Assembly: GCF_001426405.1 (NCBI RefSeq)
Contig: NZ_LMEP01000012.1
Coordinates: 1,192,707-1,256,706, forward strand
Direction: 5' to 3'
From: Streptomyces sp. Root1304
Lineage (GTDB): Bacteria; Actinomycetota; Actinomycetes; Streptomycetales; Streptomycetaceae
DNA length: 64,000 bases
Shown here: positions 8,153 to 16,752 of the stretch, one piece after another
Layout of the letters: every line of letters begins with the position of its first letter
Position numbering within the stretch: position 1 is the first letter of the stretch
The notes under the pieces: generated by a model
Seen by the model: the letters and a program-made list of their open reading frames with translations, nothing else
What the model was told of the DNA's origin: nothing
Databases searched by the model: none
Position numbers and translations under genes: made by a program

Positions 8153-9417
8153 CTTCTGCCCATCAGGGGCTCTCCGGCCTCCTCGACACCGAGGCGATCC
8201 GCAAGGACTTCCCGCTCCTGGATCGCGTGGTCCACGACGGCAAGAAGATCGTGTACCTCGACTCCGCGGCGACCTCGCAGAAGCCGCGGCAGGTCCTCGA
8301 CGCGCTCACCACGTACTACGAGCGCCACAACGCCAATGTGCACCGTGGCGTCTACACGGTCGCCGAGGAGGCGACGGCGCTGTACGAGGGCGCCCGTGAC
8401 AAGGTCGCGGCCTTCATCAACGCGCCGAGCCGCGACGAGGTGATCTTCACCAAGAACGCCTCCGAGTCGCTCAACCTCGTGGCCAACATGCTGGGCTGGG
8501 CCGACGAGCCCTACCGCGTGGACCACGAGACCGAGATCGCCATCACGGAGATGGAGCACCACTCCAACATCGTGCCGTGGCAGCTGCTCTCGCAGCGCAC
8601 GGGCGCGAAGCTGAAGTGGTTCGGCCTCACCGACGACGGCCGTCTCGACCTCTCGAACATCGAGGAGGTCATCACCGAGAAGACCAAGATCGTCTCGTTC
8701 ACGCTGGTCTCGAACCTGCTGGGCACGGTCAACCCGGTGGAGACGATCATCCGTCGCGCCCAGGAGGTCGGTGCGCTCGTCTGCATCGACGCCTCCCAGG
8801 CGGCCCCGCACATGGTCCTGGACGTACAGGCGCTCCAGGCCGACTTCGTGGCCTTCACCGGCCACAAGATGTGCGGTCCGACCGGCATCGGCGTGCTGTG
8901 GGGACGGCAGGAACTCCTGGAGGACCTGCCCCCGTTCCTCGGTGGCGGCGAGATGATCGAAACCGTCTCGATGCACTCCTCGACGTACGCGCCGGCCCCG
9001 CACAAGTTCGAGGCGGGTACGCCCCCGATCGCCCAGGCCGTCGGCCTCGGCGCGGCCGTGGACTACCTGTCGGCGATCGGCATGGAGAACATCGCGCGCC
9101 ACGAGCACGCGATCACCGAGTACGCCGTCCGGCGCCTCCAGGAGGTCCCGGACCTGCGGATCATCGGCCCCACCACGGCCGAGGACCGCGGCGCGGCGAT
9201 CTCCTTCACGCTCGGTGACATCCACCCGCACGACGTGGGCCAGGTCCTCGACGAGGAGGGCATCGCGGTCCGCGTCGGCCACCACTGCGCGCGACCGGTC
9301 TGCCTGCGCTACGGAATTCCTGCGACCACGCGAGCGTCGTTCTATCTGTACTCCACCCCGGCCGAGGTCGACGCCCTGGTCGCAGGTCTGGAGCACGTAC
9401 GGAACTTCTTCGGCTAG
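8149..9417 (+). CDS. sufS: Cysteine desulfurase SufS (group II)
   Basis: PLP enzyme that removes sulfur from L-cysteine, giving alanine and an enzyme persulfide that passes to SufU. The 422 residues include the PLP lysine K240 in TGHKMCGPTGIG, the cofactor-binding histidine in EMEHHSNIVPW, and the persulfide cysteine C380 in VGHHCARPVC, with the short loop of group II enzymes. The product starts at a GTG overlapping the sufC stop (GTGA), with a variable N-terminal tail before LLDTEAIRKDFPLLDR. SufU follows after 8 bases, consistent with the SufS-SufU pair of Gram-positive bacteria. Confidence 0.96.
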
Positions 9418-9425
9418 GGGATGTC

Positions 9426-9896
9426 GTGAAGCTGGATTCGATGTACCAGGACGTCATCCTGGACCACTACAAGCACCCGCACGGGCGCGGTCTCCGGGAC
9501 GGCGACGCCGAGGTGCACCACGTCAACCCGACGTGCGGCGACGAGATCACGCTCCGCGTGAAGTACGACGGCTCGCGCATCGAGGACGTGTCGTACGAGG
9601 GCCAGGGCTGCTCCATCAGCCAGGCCTCGGCGTCCGTGCTCAACGAGCTGCTCGTCGGCAAGGAGCTGGCCGAGGCGCAGAAGATCCAGGGCACCTTCCT
9701 GGAACTGATGCAGTCCAAGGGCCAGCTGGAGCCGGACGACGCGATGGAGGAGATCCTGGAGGACGCCGTCGCGTTCGCCGGGGTCTCGAAGTACCCGGCC
9801 CGTGTGAAGTGCGCCCTGCTCAGCTGGATGGCGTGGAAGGACGCGACCGCCCAGGCGCTCGGGGACGACCAGAAGTCTGTGAGGAAGTCGGCATGA
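9426..9896 (+). CDS. sufU: Zinc-dependent sulfurtransferase SufU
   Basis: Accepts the persulfide from SufS and delivers it to SufBCD. The 156-residue protein has the zinc ligands and sulfur-accepting cysteines expected for SufU: C37 and D39 in NPTCGDE, C62 in GQGCSISQAS, and C129 in RVKCALLSW. The 18-21-residue insertion between the second and third cysteines, compared with IscU, is present (GKELAEAQKIQGTFLELMQ region). It starts with GTG and ends in an ATGA overlap with the SufT-like gene. Known from Bacillus as an essential zinc sulfurtransferase rather than a scaffold. Confidence 0.95.
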   Translation: MKLDSMYQDVILDHYKHPHGRGLRDGDAEVHHVNPTCGDEITLRVKYDGSRIEDVSYEGQGCSISQASASVLNELLVGKELAEAQKIQGTFLELMQSKGQLEPDDAMEEILEDAVAFAGVSKYPARVKCALLSWMAWKDATAQALGDDQKSVRKSA

Positions 9897-10231
9897 CCGA
9901 GAACGCCGAGGCCACCATGAAGCCGGCCTCCGAGGAAGAAGTCCGTGAGGCGCTGTACGACGTCGTCGACCCCGAGCTGGGCATCGACGTCGTCAACCTG
10001 GGCCTGATCTACGGCATCCACATCGACGACTCGAACGTCGCGACGCTGGACATGACGCTGACGTCGGCGGCCTGCCCGCTGACCGACGTGATCGAGGACC
10101 AGGCGAAGTCCGCGACGGACGGCATCGTCAACGAACTGAAGATCAACTGGGTCTGGATGCCGCCGTGGGGCCCGGACAAGATCACGGACGACGGCCGCGA
10201 GCAGCTGCGCGCGCTCGGCTTCAACGTCTGA
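9893..10231 (+). CDS. sufT: SufT-like MIP18/DUF59 iron-sulfur maturation factor
   Basis: A 112-residue protein of the DUF59 (MIP18/PaaD) family, which helps mature Fe-S proteins and is often the last gene of actinobacterial suf operons. Conserved motifs are DPELGIDVVNLGLIYGI near residue 30, MTLTSAACPLTD with the single conserved cysteine, and the C-terminal WMPPWGPDKIT. It starts with ATG overlapping the sufU stop. A strong hairpin terminator follows 13 bases after its stop, so this is the end of the suf transcript. Confidence 0.9.
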   Translation: MTENAEATMKPASEEEVREALYDVVDPELGIDVVNLGLIYGIHIDDSNVATLDMTLTSAACPLTDVIEDQAKSATDGIVNELKINWVWMPPWGPDKITDDGREQLRALGFNV

Positions 10232-10244
10232 TCCGTACGCGTAC

Positions 10245-10284
10245 GTGAGAACGGCCGTGCCCTCCGGGGCGCGGCCGTTCTCAC
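10245..10284 (+). terminator. Terminator hairpin at the end of the suf operon
   Basis: Perfect 13-base arms GTGAGAACGGCCG and CGGCCGTTCTCAC around a 14-base loop, lying between the sufT-like stop and the convergent membrane-protein gene. There is no long T tract, as is usual in high-GC actinomycetes. It could act in both directions. Confidence 0.8.
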
Positions 10285-10304
10285 GTTCCCGGAACGAACC
10301 CGCC

Positions 10305-11369
10305 TCAGAACAGACCCGCCGCCCGGGCCAGCTCCGGGGCCAGGTTCTCCTTGCGGATGCGCTGGTCGACGTAGAGCAGACCGGTGACGATCGGCGGGAA
10401 GAGCGAGACGATCGCCTGGGTGATCATCTGGCCGATGACCAGGAAGCCGATGAGGACCGCGAAGGAGGCGATCAGGGCGCCCCGGTCCCCACCGGAGAAG
10501 TCGGCGGCCGAGAGCGGGGCCGAGACCAGCAGCGAGAGCACCTGCTGGATCAGCCCGCTCACCACGGAGGCCATCAGACCGGCCGCGAGCAGGCAGCCGA
10601 ACATGCGCCACCACGAGCCGCGGACCAGGGACGAGGAGCGGCGCATCGAGGCGAAGGCGCCCTGCCCCTCGATCACCGCCGCCGTCTGGGCCAGGCTGAA
10701 CTTCACCCAGATCCACAGCGCGAGCGGGGCGATGAGCAGGGCCACGACGATGGCGATCACGGGGACGAGCAGCAGGCCGGTCACCGGGGTGCCCGTCGAC
10801 TCGTCAGCGGCCAGGAGCGTCTGCACGACCATCCAGACGAAGGCCGCGACGAACAGCGCCATCGGGATCACCAGGGCCAGGCCTGTCAGGATCACCGTGC
10901 CCAGGACGGCCGGCATCCGGGACCAGGAGCGGCGCCAGACCGCGCCGAAGGTCGTGGGCCGGCCGAGGACCGCTTCCTGGACCACGACCGGGCAGGCCGC
11001 CGCCACCACGCCGCTCGCGCAGATCATCGCGACCATGGCGACGATCCAGACGCAGACGAAGGCGACGACCAGCGGCCGGGCGTCGTCCCACTGGGGGTCC
11101 TGGCCGTCCGGCAGGTCGAACACGGCGGGGAGGAGATCGCCGACGGCGGCGTACGCGATGCCGAGTGCCGCCCCGACGAGGAGGAGCGCGCCGCCGTAGG
11201 CGGCCCCCGTCACACCGAGCAGCTGCTTCCAGTAGCGGCCGAGGGTCGCGAAGGCGCCGGTCAGGATCGCGCTGAAGCCGAGCGGCGCCAGGGGTATCAC
11301 GCCGGGCTTGGGCGGCGGGGGCGGAGGCGGGTAGCCGTAGCCGTACGGCGGCCCTGGAGGATACGTCAT
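10305..11369 (-). CDS. Polytopic membrane protein of unknown function
   Basis: A 354-residue protein with a proline/glycine/tyrosine-rich cytoplasmic N-terminus (MTYPPGPPYGYGYPPPPPPP) and about six to seven hydrophobic segments in three pairs. The architecture resembles the membrane domains attached to some glycerophosphodiester phosphodiesterases, but no catalytic domain is present. The start used is the ATG at 11369, one of two closely spaced ATGs; the other is three codons upstream. It converges on the suf operon and is divergent from the SMR gene, whose ATG is only 41 bases away, so the promoters must overlap. Function not assigned. Confidence 0.75.
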   Translation of the reverse strand: MTYPPGPPYGYGYPPPPPPPKPGVIPLAPLGFSAILTGAFATLGRYWKQLLGVTGAAYGGALLLVGAALGIAYAAVGDLLPAVFDLPDGQDPQWDDARPLVVAFVCVWIVAMVAMICASGVVAAACPVVVQEAVLGRPTTFGAVWRRSWSRMPAVLGTVILTGLALVIPMALFVAAFVWMVVQTLLAADESTGTPVTGLLLVPVIAIVVALLIAPLALWIWVKFSLAQTAAVIEGQGAFASMRRSSSLVRGSWWRMFGCLLAAGLMASVVSGLIQQVLSLLVSAPLSAADFSGGDRGALIASFAVLIGFLVIGQMITQAIVSLFPPIVTGLLYVDQRIRKENLAPELARAAGLF

Positions 11370-11410
11370 GCGGGACACCGTAGCGGGGCCCGTTGTGTAC
11401 GCTCGTACGC

Positions 11411-11731
11411 ATGGGTTACGGACTGCTCGCGGGCGCCATCGCCGCGGAGATACTCGCCACCACCTCCATGAAGTACAGCGAGGGATTCACCAGGCTCTGG
11501 CCCTCGATCGTCACCGGCGCGGGCTATCTCGTCGCCTTCGCGCTCCTCGCCCAGGCGCTCAAGACCCTCCAGGTCGGCACCGCGTACGCCATCTGGTCCG
11601 GCATCGGCACCGCGGCCGTCGCCACCATCGGCATCCTCTTCCTCGGCGAGACCCTCAACCTCGCCAAGGTCGCCGGGATCGTCCTCATCATCGCCGGGGT
11701 CGCCGTCCTCAACCTCGGCGGCGCCCACTGA
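11411..11731 (+). CDS. Small multidrug resistance (SMR) family transporter
   Basis: A 106-residue membrane protein with the four transmembrane helices of the EmrE/QacE/SugE type. The conserved membrane-embedded glutamate is in the first helix (AIAAEILATTSMKYSEGF), and the segment WSGIGTAAVATIGILFLGE is characteristic. SMR proteins act as antiparallel dimers exchanging protons for cationic drugs or guanidinium compounds. The ATG at 11411 gives the normal family length. The stop overlaps the start of a TetR regulator (TGATG), so transporter and regulator form one transcript. Confidence 0.9.
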   Translation: MGYGLLAGAIAAEILATTSMKYSEGFTRLWPSIVTGAGYLVAFALLAQALKTLQVGTAYAIWSGIGTAAVATIGILFLGETLNLAKVAGIVLIIAGVAVLNLGGAH

Positions 11732-12282
11732 TGGCCCGGCCCCGCCGCCACGACCCCGAACGGCGCGAGCGGATCGTCGACGCCGCCCTCCGGGTCGTCG
11801 GACGCTCCGGCCTCTCCGGGCTCAGCCACCGCACGGTGGCCGCCGAGGCGGACGTACCGCTCGGCTCGACCACGTACCACTTCGCCTCCCTCGACGAACT
11901 CCTCGTCGCGGCGCTCCGCAAGGCCAACGAGGGCTTCGGGCGGCTGCTCCGCGACAGCCCCGCCCTGGCCGCGCCCGACGGCGACCTCGCCGCCGCGCTG
12001 GCCCGGCTGCTCGGGGAGTGGATGAGCGGCGACCGCGCCCGGGTGGAGCTGGAGTACGAGCTGTACCTCGCCGCGCTGCGCCGCCCCGCGCTCCGCCCGG
12101 TCGCCGCCGAATGGACGGAGACCGTCGTCACCGTCCTCGCCCACCGCACGGACCCCGTCACCGCGCGCGCCCTGGTCGCCCTCATGGACGGCATCTGCCT
12201 CCAGTCGCTGCTGACCGGCACCGCGTACGACGAGGAGTACGGACGGCTCGTGCTGGCGCGGATCCTGGACACCGGAGCCTGA
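11731..12282 (+). CDS. TetR family transcriptional regulator
   Basis: A 183-residue regulator with an N-terminal TetR HTH (ERIVDAALRVVGRSGLSGLSHRTVAAEADVPLGSTTYHFASLDELL, about residues 13-57) and a C-terminal helical ligand-binding domain. Its ATG is embedded in the stop of the SMR transporter gene. It therefore probably represses this efflux pair and responds to a transported cation. A frame continuing much further upstream runs through the SMR gene and is not real. No operator was identified with confidence. Confidence 0.9.
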   Translation: MARPRRHDPERRERIVDAALRVVGRSGLSGLSHRTVAAEADVPLGSTTYHFASLDELLVAALRKANEGFGRLLRDSPALAAPDGDLAAALARLLGEWMSGDRARVELEYELYLAALRRPALRPVAAEWTETVVTVLAHRTDPVTARALVALMDGICLQSLLTGTAYDEEYGRLVLARILDTGA

Positions 12283-12391
12283 AGGAACCGCCGAAACCGC
12301 CCGCCGGGGGCTCGTCGGAACCGCCGACGGACTCGACCGACACCTGAGACCGGTTGGCCCGCGCGGGGCCCCGCCGGTTAGGTTTTCCGTC

Positions 12392-13375
12392 ATGACCACT
12401 GCTCCTCGCACCACCGGCGCCGTCGCCGCCGGCCTCGCCACCATCGCCGGCGACGGCACCGTTCTCGACACCTGGTTCCCCGCCCCCGAGCTGACGGAGG
12501 CTCCCGGCCCCGCCGGCACCGAGCGGCTCTCGCCCGACGAGGCCGTGAACGCCCTCGGCGAGGGCGCCGCCAAGGCCCTCGGCGTGGACGCCCGCCGTGG
12601 CGTCGAGGTGGTCGCCGTCCGTACCGTCATCGCCGCGCTCGACGAGAAGCCGCTCGACGCCCACGACGCCTACCTGCGGCTGCACCTGCTCAGCCACCGC
12701 CTGGTCAAGCCGCACGGCCAGTCCCTCGACGGCGTCTTCGGCCTCCTCGCCAACGTCGCCTGGACCTCGCTCGGTCCGGTCGCCGTCGACGACATCGAGA
12801 AGGTGCGGCTCAACGCCCGCGCCGAGGGCCTGCACCTCCAGGTCACCTCGATCGACAAGTTCCCCCGCATGACGGACTACGTCGCGCCCGCCGGTGTGCG
12901 GATCGCCGACGCCGACCGCGTCCGCCTCGGCGCCCACCTCGCCGCCGGCACCACCGTCATGCACGAGGGCTTCGTCAACTTCAACGCCGGAACCCTCGGC
13001 ACCTCCATGGTCGAGGGCCGGATCTCCGCCGGTGTCGTCGTCGGCGACGGCTCCGACATCGGCGGCGGCGCCTCCACCATGGGCACCCTCTCCGGCGGCG
13101 GCAACGTCGTCATCGCGATCGGCGAGCGCTGCCTGATCGGCGCCGAGGCCGGCGTCGGCATCGCGCTCGGCGACGAGTGCGTCGTCGAGGCCGGTCTGTA
13201 CGTCACCGCCGGCACCCGGGTGACGATGCCCGACGGCCAGGTCGTGAAGGCCCGCGAGCTGTCCGGCGCCTCGAACATCCTGTTCCGCCGCAACTCGGTC
13301 ACCGGTACCGTCGAGGCCCGCCCGAACAACGCGGTCTGGGGCGGACTGAACGACGTCCTGCACAGCCACAACTGA
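12392..13375 (+). CDS. dapD: Tetrahydrodipicolinate N-succinyltransferase DapD
   Basis: Succinylase of the lysine/diaminopimelate pathway, transferring succinyl from succinyl-CoA to tetrahydrodipicolinate. The 327-residue product is of the long actinobacterial type. It has an N-terminal globular domain and a left-handed beta-helix made of hexapeptide repeats (roughly residues 165-290: VRLGAHLAAGTTVMHEGFVNFNAG, IGGGASTMGTLSGGGN, CLIGAEAGVGIALGDECVVEAG). The Glu in HEGFVNFNAGT is the active-site acid of the family. The upstream 12340-12390 region has a TAGGTT -10-like sequence close to the ATG and no clear ribosome-binding site. A hairpin follows. Confidence 0.95.
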   Translation: MTTAPRTTGAVAAGLATIAGDGTVLDTWFPAPELTEAPGPAGTERLSPDEAVNALGEGAAKALGVDARRGVEVVAVRTVIAALDEKPLDAHDAYLRLHLLSHRLVKPHGQSLDGVFGLLANVAWTSLGPVAVDDIEKVRLNARAEGLHLQVTSIDKFPRMTDYVAPAGVRIADADRVRLGAHLAAGTTVMHEGFVNFNAGTLGTSMVEGRISAGVVVGDGSDIGGGASTMGTLSGGGNVVIAIGERCLIGAEAGVGIALGDECVVEAGLYVTAGTRVTMPDGQVVKARELSGASNILFRRNSVTGTVEARPNNAVWGGLNDVLHSHN

Positions 13376-13395
13376 TCCACCGGCAGAGGCCGCAC

Positions 13396-13440
13396 GCTGA
13401 CCGCCCCGCCCCGTCTCAGACGGCCGGCAGGGCGGTCAGC
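13396..13440. terminator. Shared terminator hairpin between dapD and the beta-propeller gene
   Basis: Arms GCTGACCGCCC and GGGCGGTCAGC pair perfectly over 11 bases around a 23-base loop. The right arm lies inside the last codons of the convergent gene at 13416. Placement between convergent stops supports a two-way terminator. Confidence 0.65.
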
Positions 13441-14696
13441 CGCTTTCCGTGGAGGGCGACCAGACGCTTCCCCGCGGAGGTGACGTACCACTTCTCCAGC
13501 GAGCCCGTGCCGTCGTTGTACGTCCAGCGGTGCTTGCCGTCGCGGGCGTCGAAGGCGAGGACACCGCCCTTGTCGTCCAGCTCCGTCGCCGCGTAGAGGG
13601 TCCCGCCGACCTTGGTGAACTGCCAGGGGTACGCCACCTCCAGAAGGCCGTCGTTCCGCCAGAGCGTGCTGCCCTTCGCCGGGTCGACCGCGCGCAGGAC
13701 ATGGCTGGAGTCGGCGGCGTAGAGCACCCCGTCCAGGACCGCCGGGTCGTGGAAGCGGGTGAACTCCTCGGTCGCGAGCGACCAGCGCTCCTTCCCGTCC
13801 GCCAGGGCGAAGGCCCGCAGCCGCTGCCCGTCCGCGACGACCGCGAGGTCCGCGTGGACCGCGAACCGGCCGCTGTTGGACCGGCCGATCTTCTTCGTCC
13901 ACAGCTGCCGGCCGGTGGCCGTGTCACGGACCGTCACGTTCTCGCGGTAGTCGGTGTACACGAGGTGCCGGCCGACGACCGCCGCGGTGATGCCGTACTC
14001 CTCGGTGCCCGCGTCGCGCCGCTCCTGCCACACCACCTTCCCGGAGGCGGTGTCGATGGCCGCGATCACGTTGTTCGGGGTGCTGAAGTCCTTCTCCAGG
14101 ATGCCCGCGAGGACATAGACGTGACGCGCGTCGGCGGCGATCGTACGAGGCTGGGAGAAGCGCTTCCCCAGCCGGCTGCGCCAGGTCTCCCGGCCCGTCG
14201 CCGGGTCCAGGCCGACCACGTCCCCGTCGTACTCGGCGCTCGCGAGGTACAGCGTGCCGCCGCTCACGAGGAGCTTCGCGCCCGGCACGGCGACGCCCTC
14301 GCGCGACCACACCACCTTGCCGGTCACGACGTTCCTGCCGACCAGCGGGTCGCCCGAGACCAGGACCACGTCCCCGGCGACGGCGAGCGCGTCCAGGGCG
14401 CCCAGCGCGCCGGAGGCGGCCGGTTCCTGCCACAGCGGCCCGGGGGCGGTGCCCGGCGGGGGAGTGGTGAAGGCGTCCCCGCCCGCGCCGGGCGTGGCGC
14501 CCTTCCCCGGCGCGGTCGCCGAGGGCCCCGCGGCGGCCGGGTCCTCCACCGGACCGCAGCCCCACGCGCCCGCGCCCAGGGCCGCCAGACCGATTCCGGT
14601 TCCGGCCAGCCGCAGCAGCCGTCTGCGGGACGGCGCGGGCCCCTCGACGCCCTCGGCACCCGGTGCTCCGGCCACGCGTCCCCCGTGTATCCGCAT
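13416..14696 (-). CDS. Secreted PQQ-binding-like beta-propeller protein
   Basis: A 426-residue protein with a twin-arginine-like leader (SRRRLLRLAGTGIGLAALGAGAWGC, about residues 23-47). The leader ends in a Cys that could be lipidated, although the lipobox AWGC is weak. A Gly/Ala/Pro-rich linker follows, and then repeats of the PQQ-like (WD40-type) propeller with tryptophan-docking phrases such as TGKVVWSREG, TGRETWRSRL, SGKVVWQERR, TGRQLWTKKI and DGKERWSLAT. Such proteins are extracytoplasmic and often scaffold-like (BamB-like); no enzymatic activity can be assigned. The ATG at 14696 has a GGGG-containing leader; an in-frame ATG at 14744 is the alternative. Confidence 0.8.
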   Translation of the reverse strand: MRIHGGRVAGAPGAEGVEGPAPSRRRLLRLAGTGIGLAALGAGAWGCGPVEDPAAAGPSATAPGKGATPGAGGDAFTTPPPGTAPGPLWQEPAASGALGALDALAVAGDVVLVSGDPLVGRNVVTGKVVWSREGVAVPGAKLLVSGGTLYLASAEYDGDVVGLDPATGRETWRSRLGKRFSQPRTIAADARHVYVLAGILEKDFSTPNNVIAAIDTASGKVVWQERRDAGTEEYGITAAVVGRHLVYTDYRENVTVRDTATGRQLWTKKIGRSNSGRFAVHADLAVVADGQRLRAFALADGKERWSLATEEFTRFHDPAVLDGVLYAADSSHVLRAVDPAKGSTLWRNDGLLEVAYPWQFTKVGGTLYAATELDDKGGVLAFDARDGKHRWTYNDGTGSLEKWYVTSAGKRLVALHGKRLTALPAV

Positions 14697-14913
14697 CCGT
14701 CCGATCCCCACTTCCCGTTCCGGTTCACGCCGTCGGGCCGTCATCGGTGCCCGGGGCGCGCCCAGGCTAGCCGCGGCCCGGCGATTCCCCCCGGGGCGGT
14801 ACGCAACGGGGACACCGTCGTGAAACTCCTGTCACACGGCAACCGAAGTGGTGACTCCGCGTTAACAGGTCGGAGCGCAGGGTTCCGAGAAGCGGACGAG
14901 GCGAGGAGTCGAC

Positions 14914-15123
14914 ATGAGGACGAAGCCCACGGTCACCGGGGTGCTCACGATGGCGGCGGTCCTGCTGCCCGCGGGGACGGCGGCGGCCGACGAGACGCAC
15001 AGTCACTCGCACAACGGGCCGAACATCTCCCTGATCTCCACCGGGCAGATCGACGACCCCCTGGAGGACGTCCTGGAGCACGCGGCGGTCCTCGGCCGGA
15101 CCTACACCAGCGACTCCGCCTGA
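14914..15123 (+). CDS. Small secreted histidine-containing protein
   Basis: A 69-residue product with a clear signal peptide (MRTKPTVTGVLTMAAVLLPAGTAAA), cleaved probably before DETHSHSHNG, leaving about 44 residues. A GAGGAG ribosome-binding site lies 5 bases before the ATG. The mature peptide is short, acidic, and starts with an alternating His/Ser run that could bind metal; the rest (ISLISTGQIDDPLEDVLEHAAVLG) looks like an amphipathic helix. Similar small secreted proteins are found across Streptomyces, without known function as far as I recall. Its 3' end overlaps the convergent DapA-like gene by 22 bases. Confidence 0.8.
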   Translation: MRTKPTVTGVLTMAAVLLPAGTAAADETHSHSHNGPNISLISTGQIDDPLEDVLEHAAVLGRTYTSDSA

Positions 15124-16049
15124 CCGCCGCGGAGCGGGGACCGCGCCCGACCGCCGGTGGCCGGTGAGTCCGCCGGGTCGCGGCGGACCAGCGCCTCGTA
15201 CACCGCGCGCAGCCCGTCGGCCGTCTCCCGGTCGGCGGGCTGGAGCGGTTCCCGCACCGCTCCGCCGAGCAGCGCCTTGGCCGTCACCGTGCCGGGCAGG
15301 CCCGAGGCCATCATGAGTTCGGCGAGCGGCAGGAGCGCGGCGTTCAGCCGGGCCGCCTCCGCGGTGTCGCCCGCGTCGAAGGCGTCGAGGACGGCGCGGA
15401 GCTGACGGGGGGCCACATTGGCGACCGTGCTGACGTACCCGGCGCCGCCCACCGCGTACAGGGGCAGGTTCAGCTCCTCGCAGCCCGAGTAGTACGCGAG
15501 CCCCGTCTCCGCGATCACCCGAGCCGAGCCGAGCAGGTCGTACGCGCAGTCCTTGACCGCCACGATCCGCGGATGTTCGGCGAGCCGCCGCATCGTCGCC
15601 GGCTCCACCCGGGTGCCGGTGCGGCCGGGGATGTCGTAGACCATGACCGGCAGTCCGGTCGCGTCGGCGACCTTCAGGAAGTGCGCCTCCACGGCCGGCT
15701 GCGGCGGGCGGCTGTAGTACGGGGTGACCACGAGCAGCCCGTCCGCGCCCGCCTCCTCGGCCCGGCGGGCCAGCTCCGCGGTGTGCCGGGTGTCGGCGGT
15801 GCCGACGCCCGCGACGACCGAGGGGCCCGGTCCGACGGCCGCCCGCACCGCGCGGACCAGCTCGGCCTTCTCGGCGTCGGTGGTGGTGGGGGACTCGCCG
15901 GTGGTGCCGTTGAGGACCAGGCCGTCGCAGCCCTCGGCGACGAGCCGGGCGGCCAGTTCACCGGCCTCGTCGAGGTCGAGCGCGCCGGCGGGGGTGAACG
16001 GGGTGATCATCGCGCAGAGGGCGCGGCCGAAAGGGCGTGCAGTGCTCAT
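15102..16049 (-). CDS. Dihydrodipicolinate synthase family protein (DapA-like)
   Basis: Class I aldolase of the DapA/NAL family, 315 residues. Catalytic signatures are NGTTGESPTTT for the carboxylate-binding Thr pair, Tyr in MVYDIPGRTG, and the Schiff-base lysine in VAVKDCAYD. These fit 4-hydroxy-tetrahydrodipicolinate synthase, and dapD is nearby. However, streptomycetes have several DapA paralogues and this one could act on another aldehyde. The ATG at 16049 gives MSTARPFGRALCAMITPF, the normal family start. It overlaps the small secreted protein gene at its 3' end. Confidence 0.85.
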   Translation of the reverse strand: MSTARPFGRALCAMITPFTPAGALDLDEAGELAARLVAEGCDGLVLNGTTGESPTTTDAEKAELVRAVRAAVGPGPSVVAGVGTADTRHTAELARRAEEAGADGLLVVTPYYSRPPQPAVEAHFLKVADATGLPVMVYDIPGRTGTRVEPATMRRLAEHPRIVAVKDCAYDLLGSARVIAETGLAYYSGCEELNLPLYAVGGAGYVSTVANVAPRQLRAVLDAFDAGDTAEAARLNAALLPLAELMMASGLPGTVTAKALLGGAVREPLQPADRETADGLRAVYEALVRRDPADSPATGGRARSPLRGGQAESLV

Positions 16050-16193
16050 CCAGGAAGTCTGGGTGCACCGGACGCTGAAGGTCCACTTAGATCTTCTTGG
16101 TTCGAGGGATAAGGAGCGCTGAAGGGTCCCGGCGGTCCGGCGGAACGTCACCGCGGTCGCGTCCGGACCGACCGCGAAGGGGCCGGGACCGGT

Positions 16194-16640
16194 TCAGAGG
16201 GGCAGCTTGAAGCCGTCGTGGCTGCCGGTGAAGCCCAGGGAGGCGTAGAAGCGGTGGGCCGCCGTCCGCCGCTTGTCGCTCGTCAGCTGGACCAGCGCGC
16301 AGCCGCGTTCCCGGGCCCGGGTCACGGCGCGCTCCATCAGCTCCCGGCCGAGGCCGCCGCCGCGCCGGTCGGCCCTGATCCTCACCGCCTCGATCAGGGC
16401 CCGCTCGGCGCCACCCTTGCCGAGGCCCGGGATGTACGTGATCTGGAGGCAGCCGAGGACGAGGCCGTCGTCGTCCACCAGGACCAGCATCTCGTTGCGC
16501 GGGTCGGCCGCGATGTCCGCGAAGGCCCGCTCGTAGGCCTCGGTGACCACGACCGAGGCCGGGTCGACGACCGCGTTCTCGTCGGCCAGCAGGGCGAGGA
16601 CCGCGGGGAGTTCGGCGCGGGTGGCGGGGCGAAGGATCAT
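16194..16640 (-). CDS. GNAT family N-acetyltransferase
   Basis: A 148-residue single-domain GNAT enzyme. The acetyl-CoA pyrophosphate-binding motif A is RADRRGGGLGRELMERAVTRARERGC (Q/RxxGxG/A form), and the C-terminal motif is HRFYASLGFTGSHDGFKLPL, typical of the group acting on small amines or protein N-termini. The acceptor is unknown. The ATG at 16638-16640 starts MILRPATRAELPAVL, matching the family; a much longer frame extends upstream through the divergent promoter and is not real. It is divergent from the SoxR-box monooxygenase, 112 bases away. Confidence 0.88.
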   Translation of the reverse strand: MILRPATRAELPAVLALLADENAVVDPASVVVTEAYERAFADIAADPRNEMLVLVDDDGLVLGCLQITYIPGLGKGGAERALIEAVRIRADRRGGGLGRELMERAVTRARERGCALVQLTSDKRRTAAHRFYASLGFTGSHDGFKLPL

Positions 16641-16668
16641 GGCGCGAAGTCTCGCACGGGCGGGGCCC

Positions 16669-16699
16669 TTGACCTCAAGCAAGGTTGAGGGAGGACGGT
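16669..16699 (+). promoter_or_regulatory. SoxR-type promoter with SoxR box
   Basis: The dyad CCTCAAGCAAGGTTGAGG (16673-16690) matches the SoxR box pattern CCTCAAGTTAACTTGAGG in both half-sites. It sits between a TTGACC -35 (16669-16674) and a weak GACGGT -10 (16694-16699) with 19-base spacing, the long spacing expected of MerR-family activators. In Streptomyces SoxR responds to redox-active compounds such as actinorhodin and phenazines and controls a handful of genes including a monooxygenase gene. Confidence 0.75.
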
Positions 16700-16752
16700 G
16701 GAGCCGTCCGAACCGATCGGACCACGCCGCACCGCAGCGAAGGAGACTTCCC

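Noticed and set aside
15102..16049. Main lysine-pathway dapA, linked to dapD
   Set aside because: The two genes are separated by unrelated genes and the catalytic features are shared by other aldolases, so a specific dapA symbol was not given.
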